Assembly (NCBI RefSeq): GCF_004379255.2
Contig: NC_056048.1
Location: forward strand, 13,849,197-13,913,196
Length of the DNA stretch: 64,000 nt
Source: Salvia splendens
Taxonomy: Eukaryota > Streptophyta > Magnoliopsida > Lamiales > Lamiaceae
Direction of reading: 5' to 3'
This document shows positions 1-11,654 of this stretch, in pieces. Numbering within the stretch: position 1 is the first letter of the stretch; every line of letters begins with the position of its first letter. Both the position numbers and the translations under genes were made by a program. The notes below the pieces were generated by a model. The model was given only the letters and a program-made list of their open reading frames with translations, did no database searches and was not told the origin of the DNA.

Positions 1-427
1 TAAAGTATCTATGGGTCAGTACTTTTTAAATTTCCGAGAATTTAAAGATTTAGTAACATATCATGATCCAATCAAAGACTGTTATCCATGTTAAACATTT
101 GACAACATTTTCCTCTAGCACAGAGATGGGCCTTTGTATTTGCTTGCAAAGAACAATAGTGTGCATCCTCTTCTCTCTTTTCTATTTGTGTCAGGGGGCT
201 ATCAATATATAATATTAATGAATCATACTACAAGAAAATTACAGATAGATACAAGAAACAACATGCAAAGATGTTTTTAAATGGTAATACTTAAGACATG
301 TGTTGTAACAGAAACCGGGCAACATAGCTACTAGCGGTAGTTATAGTCTCAACATTTATCACCGAGAAAAATATTTGATATGAAAACAATATGCAACTCA
401 GATACAAAAGGGATTACCAAATCTCTA

Positions 428-1466
428 TCTGCTAATGTAGTTACAAATGAAGAAGAATCTTGTAACTTTAGAGTATGCCTCCATAGTGCGTCGCAAGGCA
501 TTCTGCGAAGCCATAAATCAAATACTCACTAACATATCCATAATACAAAACAATACACGCAGAACCAGCACACTTGCCTGGGCATCTTCAGTCATCGAGT
601 CAGCCTCATCAAGAATTATGATCTTGTAAGGTGGGCAAGGATAACCACTACAATCAACAAGAAAGGAATTAAAATGATACTAAGGGAAGAGCATCATAGA
701 GATAAGATATAAGCTTCATTTGAAAACATATAATGTATTACTACCCTTGACGTTCAGAGCCAACAGCAACAGCAGCAAAATTCTTAATTTTCGTACGAAC
801 AACGTTTATCCCACAATCATCACTAGCATTCAGCTCCAGTACTCTAGACCTGTATAACTCGGGCCTATAGAGAAAGACTGATTTAGTTCAGGAAATTCAC
901 AATTCACATCAAAACAACCGTATGCAGCGAAAAAATGTAAGGAAATAGCACAACATTGTTTTCAATTACCAATATATCCCCATTTTCCCTAATTATCTCC
1001 ACATTACATGCTAGACCTCAAGTCAAAAACACCAGACTATACAAACTCACCTAATACTGATACTCTTAACAACATCAAACATCAATTAAGAGATAATGTA
1101 ACTTTCAGATATGTTATTCTCAATATATACACTTCTATTTTCTCTCTGTAACTCATAATTTACTCAATTATACAAAAAACTTTCACAAGCTTTCATCAAA
1201 TTATATTACCCATAAAGCTGGTGAGCAATGGCGAGATCTGTGGTCGTTTTCCCCGTACCAGGAGGACCATAGAATAGCATGTGCGGACACTGGAAATTTA
1301 ATCAAACAACACCAGAAAAAAAAATATTTAAATTAAGAGGGGAAAATTTTCAAAATAGAAAGGCAAGAAAAAAGAGAGAAATTTTACATTAGTGGTTTCC
1401 AAAGTGTTGGTAAGAACTCGAACGACCTCATCTTGGTGCGCAACATCCTTCACTTGCTTCGGTCGA
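428..1466 (-). pseudogene. RFC4: RFC4-like clamp-loader subunit, 5' exons only (degenerate or truncated)
   Basis: Five consecutive exons match plant replication factor C subunit 4, an AAA+ clamp-loader subunit that loads PCNA on DNA in the nucleus. Exons on the minus strand: about 1388-1466 (DVAHQDEVVRVL), 1210-1289 (Walker [12 protein letters not shown]), 745-864 ([10 protein letters not shown]), 578-648 (Walker [16 protein letters not shown]) and about 428-502 (ALRRTMEAYSK to NYIS). Junctions keep frame; the intron after [11 protein letters not shown] would use a GC donor. Oddities: family Ala after the Walker A reads Asp (TTTDLAIA) and family Arg in NASDDR reads Cys. After NYISR the next codon is TAG with no GT donor at the expected point, no following exon is seen before base 1, and no first exon (WVEKY) is found upstream. 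Family assignment is firm; that it is a broken copy is inferred. Confidence 0.75.
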
Positions 1467-2049
1467 CTATCAATTCACAATATGCAAAATTACTTAATTT
1501 GCCAGAGGGAAAAACATGGAACAAAACTACTACTACTAATAAATTAACACGATTGCTTTATACTATACATTATAAATTTATTTTTATTTTATTTTATGAT
1601 ATGTTGGCAATAATTTCAGCCCTGCTTGTTAATTTCCTTTTCATTTTTAAAATTTCCTTTTCTATTTTCTTTGTATAAATATTAGTACAGTAGATATAAA
1701 ACTGAGATTAAATAAATCTCAATAGGCTTCTTTGTCAATTACAAATTTAGCCGAGATTAATAGATTACAAATTTACAACTGTTAAATATTTGTACAAGTT
1801 CCTATATAGTAGCTATTAAATAATTATATAGAAAAAATAATTTAGCCAAAATTTTTACAATTATAAGTAATGTTTCTTAAGCTAGTTTATGTTTACCATT
1901 GTCCCACAGTAACAACAGAGAAGGGAGAGAATATGCCATTATAAAAGGAAGAAAAATGGAACAAAGTTTTAGATCAATCTGTTGATTCGATGATTGGTTG
2001 TATCTAAGTTCAACTCTCGAGAACGGCAAGCTTAGTAAAAAATTTTAAG
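1467..2049. other. AT-rich spacer, no gene seen
   Basis: AT-rich DNA between the RFC4-like and PEX1-like remnants. The missing first RFC4 exon was looked for here and not found. No repeat or coding signal is convincing. Confidence 0.5.
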
Positions 2050-2215
2050 TAAATTCGATTTCTATTTTTTAACCTGTCGGCTTTAACCGAACTAACCGAT
2101 TTTTTTCGGTGCCGGTTCTGGTTCTTGTTTTGGGGCAGAAATATGGTCGGTTTGGTTCTTGTTTTGGGGCTGAAATATGGTCGGTTAACCGACCGAATAC
2201 CCAGCCCTAATAAAA
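2050..2215 (-). mobile_element. hAT-like terminal fragment
   Basis: The segment is dense in CGGTTAACCG and TCGGTTNGGTTC words and ends on the minus strand as TTAGGGCTGGGTATTCGG. This is the style of hAT element ends with GGTTA-type subterminal repeats. ATATGGTCGG occurs twice about 40 bp apart. No matching opposite end was found nearby, so this is probably one end of a lost element. Confidence 0.4.
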
Positions 2216-2499
2216 TATATATAGGGTAGCGATCAATGAATAGGGTTGTGATATATATAAAACTCAATCTTAATGTCATACTGTCGAACCAACACATAAT
2301 TCATTATAAGGCAACACATAAATTATTATTAGTTAATTTTAGTTCATTTTAGAAAGAATGAATTCAATCGATCTAAAATTGAACTCCGTATTTTTTAAAC
2401 TCGGCATGTAGTGCTCATAAGCACGCGCCGCCAATACCCTTTGTATATCAGAATCTTGGATACATACCTAAGCAGCTTGCTCCCCCAAACACGAGTACA

Positions 2500-5400
2500 T
2501 TAGGCTAACGTCGCACGTTTACCTTTTGCTTCCCTCGACTGCACATAGTTCACAAGCACGTATAAGGTTACACTTGATGTCATGGTTAGAGATGAGTCGG
2601 AAGAGAGAGATAGAGAGAGAAAAAGAAGACCTGTGCAGCGGCTGATCGTTTTGAATCAAGAAACTGGCTGTAGATATCATACAACCTTCGCTTCTCAGCT
2701 TCTGATACCGATGGTTTAGCATTGGACTTCAAGAGAGCATTTGTGATTACGGGCATCTTTTTAGTTGTGCTGAGAGAAGCGCTTGAAGGTCAGCTCCACT
2801 GAAGCCTTCAGTCATTTGAGCTACGTGATCCAAGTCGACATCACCATCCATTGGTAACTGCAGTGGTTCCCGGATTAGACATTAGTTAGTTGTGCAAACA
2901 GGAATTCGATTCTGCACTGAAAAAGTTCATTTCATCAACATATTCAGATAACTTCTGAAGACCAGAACTTACCTAGTAGCAGCAAAAACAAATACACCAG
3001 TCAAGACTTCAACACCATCCAATTATGTTAGAAACTGGCATATAATGTGACGAAGGTATTGGTAGCTGAGGCGGAACAGCAAAAGAAATATTACTGGATG
3101 AAGGAACTGACCTGATTGACAACTCTATCAGTTACACCGGTATTATCATGTCCTCTCTTCGGAGTGATAGAATCAAATTCATGCATTGATATAGTACGCG
3201 CCAAATGGCTTCATGCATTAATGAAAAAAGTACATCTGAGTGAATTCTACGTATAACCCTAACTGACCATAAGCAGGCCCGGCCCTTTGGATGTCTAGTT
3301 TCCCGGGTATCATAATCCAACAAAGGAAAACGTAGACTGCTAAAGGAAAACTAGACTATATAAAGGCCCTATATTTATTGACATTCTAGTGCACACCACC
3401 ACAGTAATGAACTAGATCAAGATTTCGAATAATGGTATCAATTTCAAGCCTCTTCCAGTATTGTATTCGTACCCAATGGATGATGCACTTGGTAACATGC
3501 ATGCTAACAATTACAAATTACTCCACAAGGTATGAAGTAGTATTCGAGGAGGCGATATGAAAACTAACAAGCTATCACAACAGATTACCTATAGTAGGAG
3601 AAATTAAAAAGACAAATATAGATGCATATTGTCTCCAAAAGTAGAAAATGAAATCTATACAAGGTAGCTCATATCTTACAGCTTGTTCAGAAGCACCAAT
3701 ATACTTGTTAAGCAATTCGGGCCCTTTCACTGAGATGAACCGTAGTGAACATGCTGCAGCAGCTGCACCAACAATATGTGTTTTCCCACAACCAGCAGGA
3801 CCATATAAGAGAACATTGGATCGCAATCTTAATGGTGCTTGTGCAAATATGTTGGGATATTTTGAAGGTAGCTCAATCATCTGACACAAAATACAATACA
3901 CCATTAATCAATCTATGGCCAATATGTACAATGTGAAGTTACAGCCTCAAATAATTAACATCCATATGTTTTTAACAGAACAGCACAAAAGCCAGATCCA
4001 GCATGGAAATTACAGAAATGCGAGAAAGAATAATTTGTTTTAGATAAAGAGCAAGAAGATTCAGAAAGTTATTTGCAGGATTGAAGAATTTAAGCATAAA
4101 GGCAGTGAAGAGGTTTCTACAGTAGAACAAATAATAACAGGACGCCACTGAAAAATTCAAAACATGCACAGAATTCTGCTTCTTCCAGACAAATAACTCT
4201 TTTTCCCTTCTTCTTGTTACTTAAAGTCCAGTAGTAAATTCAAGATGTGTTTTGTTAGTTAAAGATCCTCAAAACCACAATCCAGGTCAATATCAGCCAT
4301 GAAAAATGACATTTAATTCACTGCTAATGAGAAACTTGAAAACATCAGTGTTATATTATTATATTGGACATAGCTGTTTCTGGTCTACTATACCAATTTA
4401 AGATCATTGAACCAGTTTACATGCAATTCGAGAAGAGCAAACTGAGATGGGAAGCTAGCTGAAAATTAATGTCAATTGTCAAAGTCCAATGGATGAGAAC
4501 ACTTGGAAGAAATATTCAACACTACTATGTTACACAATTGGGAGGTTGTTTTTTACTGCTTTCATTCGCTTTTGTGAAATTATAAGGAAATATCATCGAT
4601 AAAAGATCTCAACTTATTAGTATCATCTAAAAGAAAATAGTCACACAAAACTGGTGTCAGTTTTTGAGATGGACGATTGAAAGAATACAAACTCTATATC
4701 CTACAGAAAAATACCTCTTTAATAGCATTTCGAATGTCATTAAGACCACCAACATCTTCCCAACCAGAGCGACCACCTTCTGTAGCTGGTTTAGTGATGT
4801 CTCGCATGGCCACCCGTAGAAAATTTTCCATTGCTTGCTGAAAGTCATCCCGAATCAAAGTAGGCTTTCTATTTTCTTTAGATCCCAAATCAGCAGATAA
4901 TGAGCGACCAATGGCTGCATGCACGGATCGGTTTACCAGCTTTTTCTGAAATATATAATTTGCATGAGTATATTTTAACCAAAATTTGTTGTCATAAAGG
5001 GTAAAAATCCAAATCAATTAGATACCAGTTGAATTTCATCCATATAGCAGTAAGTTGTATATAAGTTATTTAGCAATGACTTACCAGATCATAAGCATCA
5101 TATCCATCACATTTTGATGCTATATCTGACAGGAGATCATCAGAACATTGCAATGATCGTTTCTCCATCTCATGCTTCAATATAGCTGACCGTTCAGCAG
5201 CAGCAGGTGCGTGAAGATTGATATGAAAGTCAAACCGTCCTGAATTCAATCAATTCTAGTTGTCAGATAAAGTCATAAAAGAAAACAATTATTCAAAGAA
5301 AAACAATTATTTTCACTTAATGCAGAATAACACACCAGAACAGCTCAAGCTCTGTGGAAAATTAGTCAGGGATTGCACAGTGGGACCAGTCCCACAAAAG

Positions 5401-7220
5401 CTCCTTTGCTTTCCCTACAAGCATGAGAGCATAAAAAAACATTATGTCAAATATAAAAGAAATGTGTCCACCTGGAAATAGCCATCATTTATTGTGGTTC
5501 ATTGTTCACTCATTATTAGGAATCACCATACACTATTAAACATGATACACCAAACGATAAGACTCTGCAAAAGCGAACCTTTATCCAATCAGATTCATGC
5601 ATCAATTAGAGGTAGGTAAGACCCAAATTCTTGATGATTAAGTAAGATTAAATCAGAAAATTCTTACACATGTGCCAAAATATCATTACAGCCTTCAATA
5701 TATTTTGCAGAGGCTTTGGCCAATAATGTTTTTTCCAAAACCCTACAAAACAAAATTTTCCAGCACATGATAATAATCTGGCTTTATAAAGGTAAGGTAA
5801 CAGAAACAAGAATTATATATTTTAATTTTCCCTTATAGATAAGTTGACATTGTTTTATCATGGTGCATATATATTTATATAGCCTATTCTACATTTCTTT
5901 AAGAAAGATACAGACAAAAGATGCCAAAAAAAATCCTTCTAGAAAAATATTTGCTTTAAAAGGCCTCAAATGATTGGTTTTGGTGAGACTTACTGCAGGT
6001 CCGCATATTAGAATATGCCCAGGCAACGGCAGATTATAGATACTGAACAACATTCCAGAAGTAGGAGATAGCAAAGAGATCAACCCTGAAGGTTATTAAA
6101 CGAGTTAGATGAAATATTTCACAATATAGGAGTATATAATAGCAAAAAATCAAAATAGGAACAGTACATATTCCTGTAGCCAAACCATGAACAAATGGCC
6201 TATGGAAACAAAGTTGTATCAGGAAATTGACATAATTCTTATGATGATACATGGATATGGTGATGGGAGTTTAGTGGTCTAAGGTGACAACCTTCTTTGA
6301 GAATATGCACCTTTACCTATGCAAATTTTCAAGACTTCACTCAATTCAGAGGCAACTTAATCACATACATTACCTGTAGCTTATTTGGGCTTTAAATAGA
6401 GCTATACAGTTACAGTTTAGTGGTTGATGGCAAGTTTTTCATCTTATGGTCTCCTATAGAGTATAAACCTCCTAAGCAGTAACTTTTGAAACCCACAAAA
6501 AATACCCATTCCATCACAAAAGATTGACACATGACACTTTTATAAAGTTTTTCTTCTAGGCAGTCCTATAGCAAGATAATCATTATAAGCAAACCAGTAA
6601 CTAGGCAACGAATCCCCTCCTTGGGGATCTAGTAGGCAGTCATCAGTAGTCTCACACATGTACAGACATGTTAATCCCATACTGGAATTTCAGTAGAATA
6701 CATAATTATATTATGATGGAAAGGAAAAGGTAACTACGTAAAAAAAATACCTACTGTGATTTACATCAGATGGAGCTGTACTCATCCAGTCCAATGAAGA
6801 ACTTGAAGCAGAAATGACATTTCCAGGAAATACTTAAGGGGAAACATGAGAGAATAACATATCACCCAGATGCAGCTTCTCTAGCAACATGTCTAAACTT
6901 TTTGAAGAAAAGTTGCTCACACAGCCTTTGTCAAATGCAAGTTCATAGGTATTATAGTCTCCATCAAGCAAAGATTCACTCTATCTCCAAATCTGAATCT
7001 CTTTCTTCCCAAATCTGGTTCTACGGCAGTTGAGGATATCAAATTCATTGAATTTACAGAGGGTAGAGATGGAAAGTTGATATCTATACACACGGACTAA
7101 TTTTGTCGTAAGGGGTCAAGCCATAGATCATCACACACTAACCTTCAAGTTGGTTGCTGCATGCTGAAAAACTAAATGGAAGCTTCTGTTTGGGATCAGG
7201 TCCAACGCATGTCTTCAAAT
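2500..7220 (-). pseudogene. PEX1: PEX1-like peroxisomal AAA ATPase pseudogene
   Basis: Exons match plant PEX1, the AAA ATPase that with PEX6 extracts the PEX5 receptor from the peroxisome membrane. Clear exons (minus strand): 2500-2538 (C-terminus SREAKGKRATLA, then TAA), 2631-2857 ([15 protein letters not shown]), 2973-3034 (LDGVEVLTGVFVFAAT), 3112-3189 ([15 protein letters not shown]), 3680-3880 (second ATPase domain, [17 protein letters not shown]), 4715-4945 ([14 protein letters not shown]), 5085-5239 ([15 protein letters not shown]), about 5336-5400, 5668-5742 (GFGKTLLAKASAKYIEG), 5994-6085 (LPLPGHILICGPA). Pieces at 6780-7200 may be earlier exons. Lesions: in-frame TAA at 3023-3025 (LT*LDG), the second Walker B starts His-Glu with its preceding hydrophobic strand missing, a deletion/frameshift follows LQALLS near 2780, and the first-domain Walker B exon is absent. 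Most N-terminal sequence was not found. Confidence 0.85.
3680..3880 (-). other. PEX1-like exon with intact second-domain Walker A
   Basis: Best preserved exon of the pseudogene. The acceptor cag precedes ATGATTGAGC and the donor is gtaaga. It encodes [14 protein letters not shown], then [10 protein letters not shown], then [15 protein letters not shown]. One Walker A proline of the family (GPPGCGKT) reads alanine. The next expected exon stretch, alanine-rich and leading to the DEFDS Walker B, is mostly missing. Confidence 0.8.
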
Positions 7221-7329
7221 ACAGAATATGATTTAACACACCTGCACAAAATGAAAAATTAATAAATAATCATGCCTAAAGCTAAAGCTGTAAATTTAAT
7301 AAAACTTATATCCGTTTATTTGCTTGCAT

Positions 7330-8605
7330 CAAGAAAGTATGATAGGCAGCCACAACTTCGTGTAAGAGTTCAGGTAGGTCTTTAATAACAAGTCTATGGA
7401 TGACAACTTCTACGCTTTTGTTACCCGGAGGAAGATTGATCTACAAGTTGCATACAACATAATTATTACAATGTAAAATTTCTTGTAGTAATTAGGTATA
7501 CATATGTTAAATTGTACATACGTGCTCTATGCAATTGCGCTAAAAGCGGACCTTGTCAATCCCTTTATCTTCGTAAGTACTATTCCTCAAGATCTTTTGC
7601 ATATCCCTGTTTCGAACCCGTTTTTTCCAATCTGGAGTAAACGAACAAGAAATATGAACTTCTATTCCACTTATATCTTGAATCATGCGGTGAACACTCT
7701 TCAAAAAAGCGTATTCTCTCCATCTCATCCCAGAAAATAGCCATATTAAGATCCCAATTTGCTAACTCATTACCAAAGGGCAATTCATTTTCAATCCTGC
7801 ATAAAAATTTTAACAAAATTAATATTTGAAAATATTTGAATTTGAAATATTAAAATTATTCTGAAACAAACATTACCTGTGATTTAGTTGCAAGAAACAT
7901 AAGTGCTCACATTCATCCACAAATTTTGGAAGGGCAGGAGCAAGATCTTGTTGTAAAAATGGGTACATTAACACCCATCTAATTAAACTATCAAGGCTGA
8001 TGATGTCTTGAGTCTGACTCGTGAGATAACTCTCAGTAGGACCTTGAACCATGTTAAACAATATGCCTTTCAAAGACTTATCTGTTTGTTTAATAGCAAC
8101 TCCCTTCAATAAGTTACCATGCTATTTGACGTCCTTGTGAGTGCCCTCAGACCACAAATGATAGAGCCAAAAATGGACACAAAATTCTGCTTGATCTTTT
8201 CCCACCAATTTATAGAACGATTTGGTTTACTATAAAGGTTAACAGCAGCTGGCTTAGACTTAAATCCATCTAATTCCCAGGCAAGCCATTCATGCAAAGA
8301 CATATCTACTTTTTCAGTTAATTTTAACTGAATTCTGCTTGTCAAAGTGCACAACTTTTAAGGTATTTTCAAATTTACCAAAGCTCTTTTGAGTCTTATA
8401 CCAGGTATGGGTGTTTTTAAAGCAGGTATAGACTTCTGAATCACTAGCGTCAACAGTGTTGGGATCATTCGACGACATGTCGGTTATGGCTGCCATGAAA
8501 GATTTGTAGTAGGGATCTTCCACTAGTTCATACTGCACTTCTGAACGAAACCTCTGTGAACAGCCTAAAGCAAACAGATGACTTTGTTCTTCGATCTGCA
8601 TTGAA
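7330..8605 (-). pseudogene. Unrecognised multi-exon gene remnant, frameshifted
   Basis: Coding-like minus-strand stretches follow one another: 8314-8601 (starts MQIEEQSHLFALGCSQRF), 8106-8354 (EWLAWELDGFKSKPAAV, NWWEKIKQNF), 7873-8109 (GILFNMVQGPTESYL, DLAPALPKFVDECEHL), 7580-7816 (ENELPFGNELANWDLNM) and 7320-7440 (INLPPGNKSVEVVIHRL to FLMQANKRI). Adjacent pieces continue each other only if the frame shifts near 8330-8340 and near 8105-8150, so the copy looks broken. An intron probably separates 7816 and 7873. I do not recognise the family. The poly-A run and G/A-rich DNA at 8780-8960 lie just upstream. Confidence 0.45.
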
Positions 8606-9179
8606 TTGAATTTCTCTTGATCGAGAAAGTTTAGAGAGAAAGCAAGTGACTTGTTAGTTATAGTACTCCTATTACTTATGCTTTCATAAGATATTAAATT
8701 TCAATTCACCGGGTGATGAAATAAAACAGGACTGGAGTGAAATGTGGGGATATGCAGACACGAAGAAAGAGAAATCAAAAAAAAAAAAAAAAACAGAATC
8801 CAACAACACACTGGAGGTGAGACAGAGAAACATTCAACAACTACGCAACGACTTAAACTCCAAGGATATACAGTAGAGATAAAGAGACAGCAGTCAAGAA
8901 AGGACCAATGGAGGTGAGACAGAGAAAATTAAAAAGAATTTTTTTTTTCTTCTTTTTGACTTGTTTTCGTGTGTTTTGCAGAGATGAAGGAGATAATATG
9001 ATACAGCCGGCCGAACGGCGACAAGTGGTAGCAAATGATGGCTGTGTCAAGCAGATGCAGACCGAGAGGGTGAGTAAGTGGAAGAGAATGAGACGAAAAA
9101 CAATTCGAGAAACTGAAATATCCCAACCCAGAAAATATTCAAGGCAAATGACAAGTAGTTTGTCAACGTAATTTGTTTA

Positions 9180-9439
9180 CTTAAAACGGGTTGTGGGACC
9201 GAGTAGATGACACCTCCGAACATGTACATGGTATCACCGACACAAACAATTCCAGGGTTAGCCGGAATGTCCTCATGCAAACAATTTCCTTTAAATTCTA
9301 ATTCTTCTAGATTACGTTCAGTATCATCCTTCAATTCCACCTCGTCAATACAACAGTAATTCATACTCAGAGGCGTGTACTTCAACATAATGAAGCATAG
9401 ACCTAGACCACCCCCCATATGCTGCTGAATGAAGACCAA
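9180..9439 (-). pseudogene. Kelch-like gene fragment
   Basis: The minus strand encodes HMGGGLGLCFIML, then a linker with CCIDEVELKDD, then NPGIVCVGDTMYMFGGV. The last stretch has the kelch-repeat pattern (hydrophobic strand, then GGV). After that the frame runs into non-homologous sequence, and only one repeat is visible, so this is a fragment. It may or may not belong with the unrecognised remnant at 7330-8605 on the same strand. Confidence 0.45.
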
Positions 9440-10560
9440 CCCAAAATATTAATTACTCAAATAACAATTATTAAATTTCCCTTTCATAAACTAGGGTTCA
9501 GGCAAAACAGGAATCAGCCAGTTAACCAAAACTTAAAAATGTTACCACATTTTCCTAATTATATGGCAAAACAGGAATCAGCCTACCAAATTGAGAAGCT
9601 TTTTATTCAACTACACAAATTTGTGTTATGAACTCAGTGTTAGAGATATGGTCACAGTAGCATCAACACAGAAATATCTAACAGATATCAGAATGAAATA
9701 TTTAAACTAAATCAAATACAGCATTGTCTCTACAGCCACACAATACCAGAACCAACCAAACGAAAGCACAGAGAATGATCAATTCATGGAAACCATCTTT
9801 AGCCCTAATCAGTCGGTACAAATCTTCAACTGAATGAAGAACAACTCATAGAAGGAAAAACAGAGAGTGAATTTCCAGAAATTAAGCCACTTAAAGGTTA
9901 ATTAAAGACAATAAAAACCAGCTCTACTACTATGGAACGGAGGGAGTATATTGCAAGAAATAAAAATTTGAACTAAAATGAACAATGATAATCCTCGTAC
10001 TAGACCAATCCTCTAACGAGGCGCTACTGTAAAATTACCATCCTTAAATTAAACTCAATAGTTCACAACCGTCTCAAACCTCAAGGGTATATATACTACT
10101 AAGGAAATAAAGATAAGAATTACAATAACTAATTATAATAACTACTTGATGTAACCACCAATAAACTCCCCATTAATTTAACCATCAAACAATGATATCA
10201 CTCATAGTTAGAAGGATTGTGACACATTATACATTGTAAAATTTTAGTATTGATTTTTCATATACTAGCCCATCGTTATACATACGAATTGTGTAATTAA
10301 CTTGTAACTTACGACGGGTGTAAATAAATAATTAATAAAACTGTATATAATATTATAGATAATTAATTCATAACCTTTTGAGGTAATATGAACCAACAAT
10401 CACAACATTATTGAACACGCACAATGCAACCAACAATCACAATATTATTGAACAACATGTTGACTAAGTCCTTTAAAAATCATTTCCCAATCATCATCTA
10501 AGAAATCATTCACAAACCCAAAGCTTCGTGGGCGTTGAGATCAAAATTGCACCATCTTCC
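9440..10560. other. AT-rich spacer with one MITE terminus
   Basis: No coding signal. ACGGAGGGAGTATA at about 9939-9952 is an isolated right end of a Stowaway-type MITE; no left end was found. Near 10380-10450 the words CAACAATCACAA and ATTATTGAAC recur, forming a short imperfect direct repeat. Confidence 0.45.
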
Positions 10561-10569
10561 TCAAACAAA

Positions 10570-11050
10570 CATGGCTTTAAGCAGTGGTGGACGCAGAATT
10601 TTGATGTTGGGGATCCAATTCTAGGATATTTTGTAAATATCGGTGTTGCCGAAAATTGTGACATTATAAAGATGCGAAAGATATGAATGAGATAAAAGTA
10701 TTTAAATGATATGAAAATTAGAGTCTTGGCATAATTGTGCATTTAATATTAGTATTAATTATGAATAATTTTTTAGATAAGTTAGTCATGTAGAAGTACA
10801 AAACATAAACTTTGTTTGTGCATAATGGCTTAAGAAAAATAGTAAGAAACATCACAAAGAATAGCAAAAAGACAAATTGAAATACAAAAAGTCAAAAAAG
10901 CTTAACGGGAATCGAACTTAGGCAATGAAATTGCTAAGCCTAGTAGCTAACCACTTGAGCTTATGAGTGCACATATATATATGTACAATGAATATACATA
11001 ATAAAAATCCTGAAATAGTTGGGGGTTTCATGGGACCACAAGGCTTTAAG
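10570..11050 (-). repeat. Dispersed-element fragment containing a tRNA-like segment
   Basis: It begins on the plus strand with AGCAGTGGTGGACGCAGAA, a terminus common in plant non-autonomous DNA elements. On the minus strand 10901-10975 has a tRNA-like A box (TAAGCTCAAGTGGTTAGCTA) and a B box (AGTTCGATTCCC). The intervening anticodon-type stem has a 14-base loop, so it is not a good cloverleaf. A tRNA-derived repeat is more likely than a tRNA gene. Confidence 0.35.
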
Positions 11051-11654
11051 TAGACTAAAATATTATAGTAGGTCATTTTCACCAATCTCAAGCATCGCTT
11101 ATTGTTGTCTTTACTACTGAAGTTATGTTACTTATTGATTCCCAACATTCTTGTGTGTTCTCTATATTTTTCAAAATACCTCCCACTACAACAATTGATA
11201 AAGGCATTCCCTCTACAACTTTTTGCAATTTCCTTCTCAATTTTCTCCAATCAAGAGGAAAACATTAATCTCCAAAACCAAGTTTAGAGAATAAGACCCA
11301 ACTACTAACGTCATCAAGAAATTCCACTTGATGGGTATAATGACTATTTAACTGTACCATTGTTCAACTACAATTCTCATTGTTCGTAAAGAAATATTAT
11401 ATCTCGGGTTCGACCATAACCCTAAAAGCTCGGGTTTCGGGCTAGATGATATTCTTAGTTATCAGTGATTATGTTCACATTTGATTTTCAAGTTGTCATA
11501 TCAGATTTAGTATCACCAAAGTATTTCGTCTCAAACTTTATGATTTTTAAAGTTGTATGAGAGCCATAGTTTAACCAAATTGCAAGAATTTTTTTTCAGC
11601 AATTTACTCTATTTTTTAAAACATTAAGAATTGAATAAGTTTAACCCTAATGAG

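Noticed and set aside
1433..1678. Plus-strand ORF of 81 codons
   Set aside because: It overlaps an RFC4-like exon read on the opposite strand and then enters AT-rich DNA; composition is not protein-like.
3648..3936. Two plus-strand ORFs over the PEX1 Walker A exon
   Set aside because: They are antisense shadows of the conserved minus-strand exon.
10901..10975. Functional tRNA gene
   Set aside because: The anticodon-arm loop would be about 14 bases and the acceptor stem does not pair; only box-like motifs are present.
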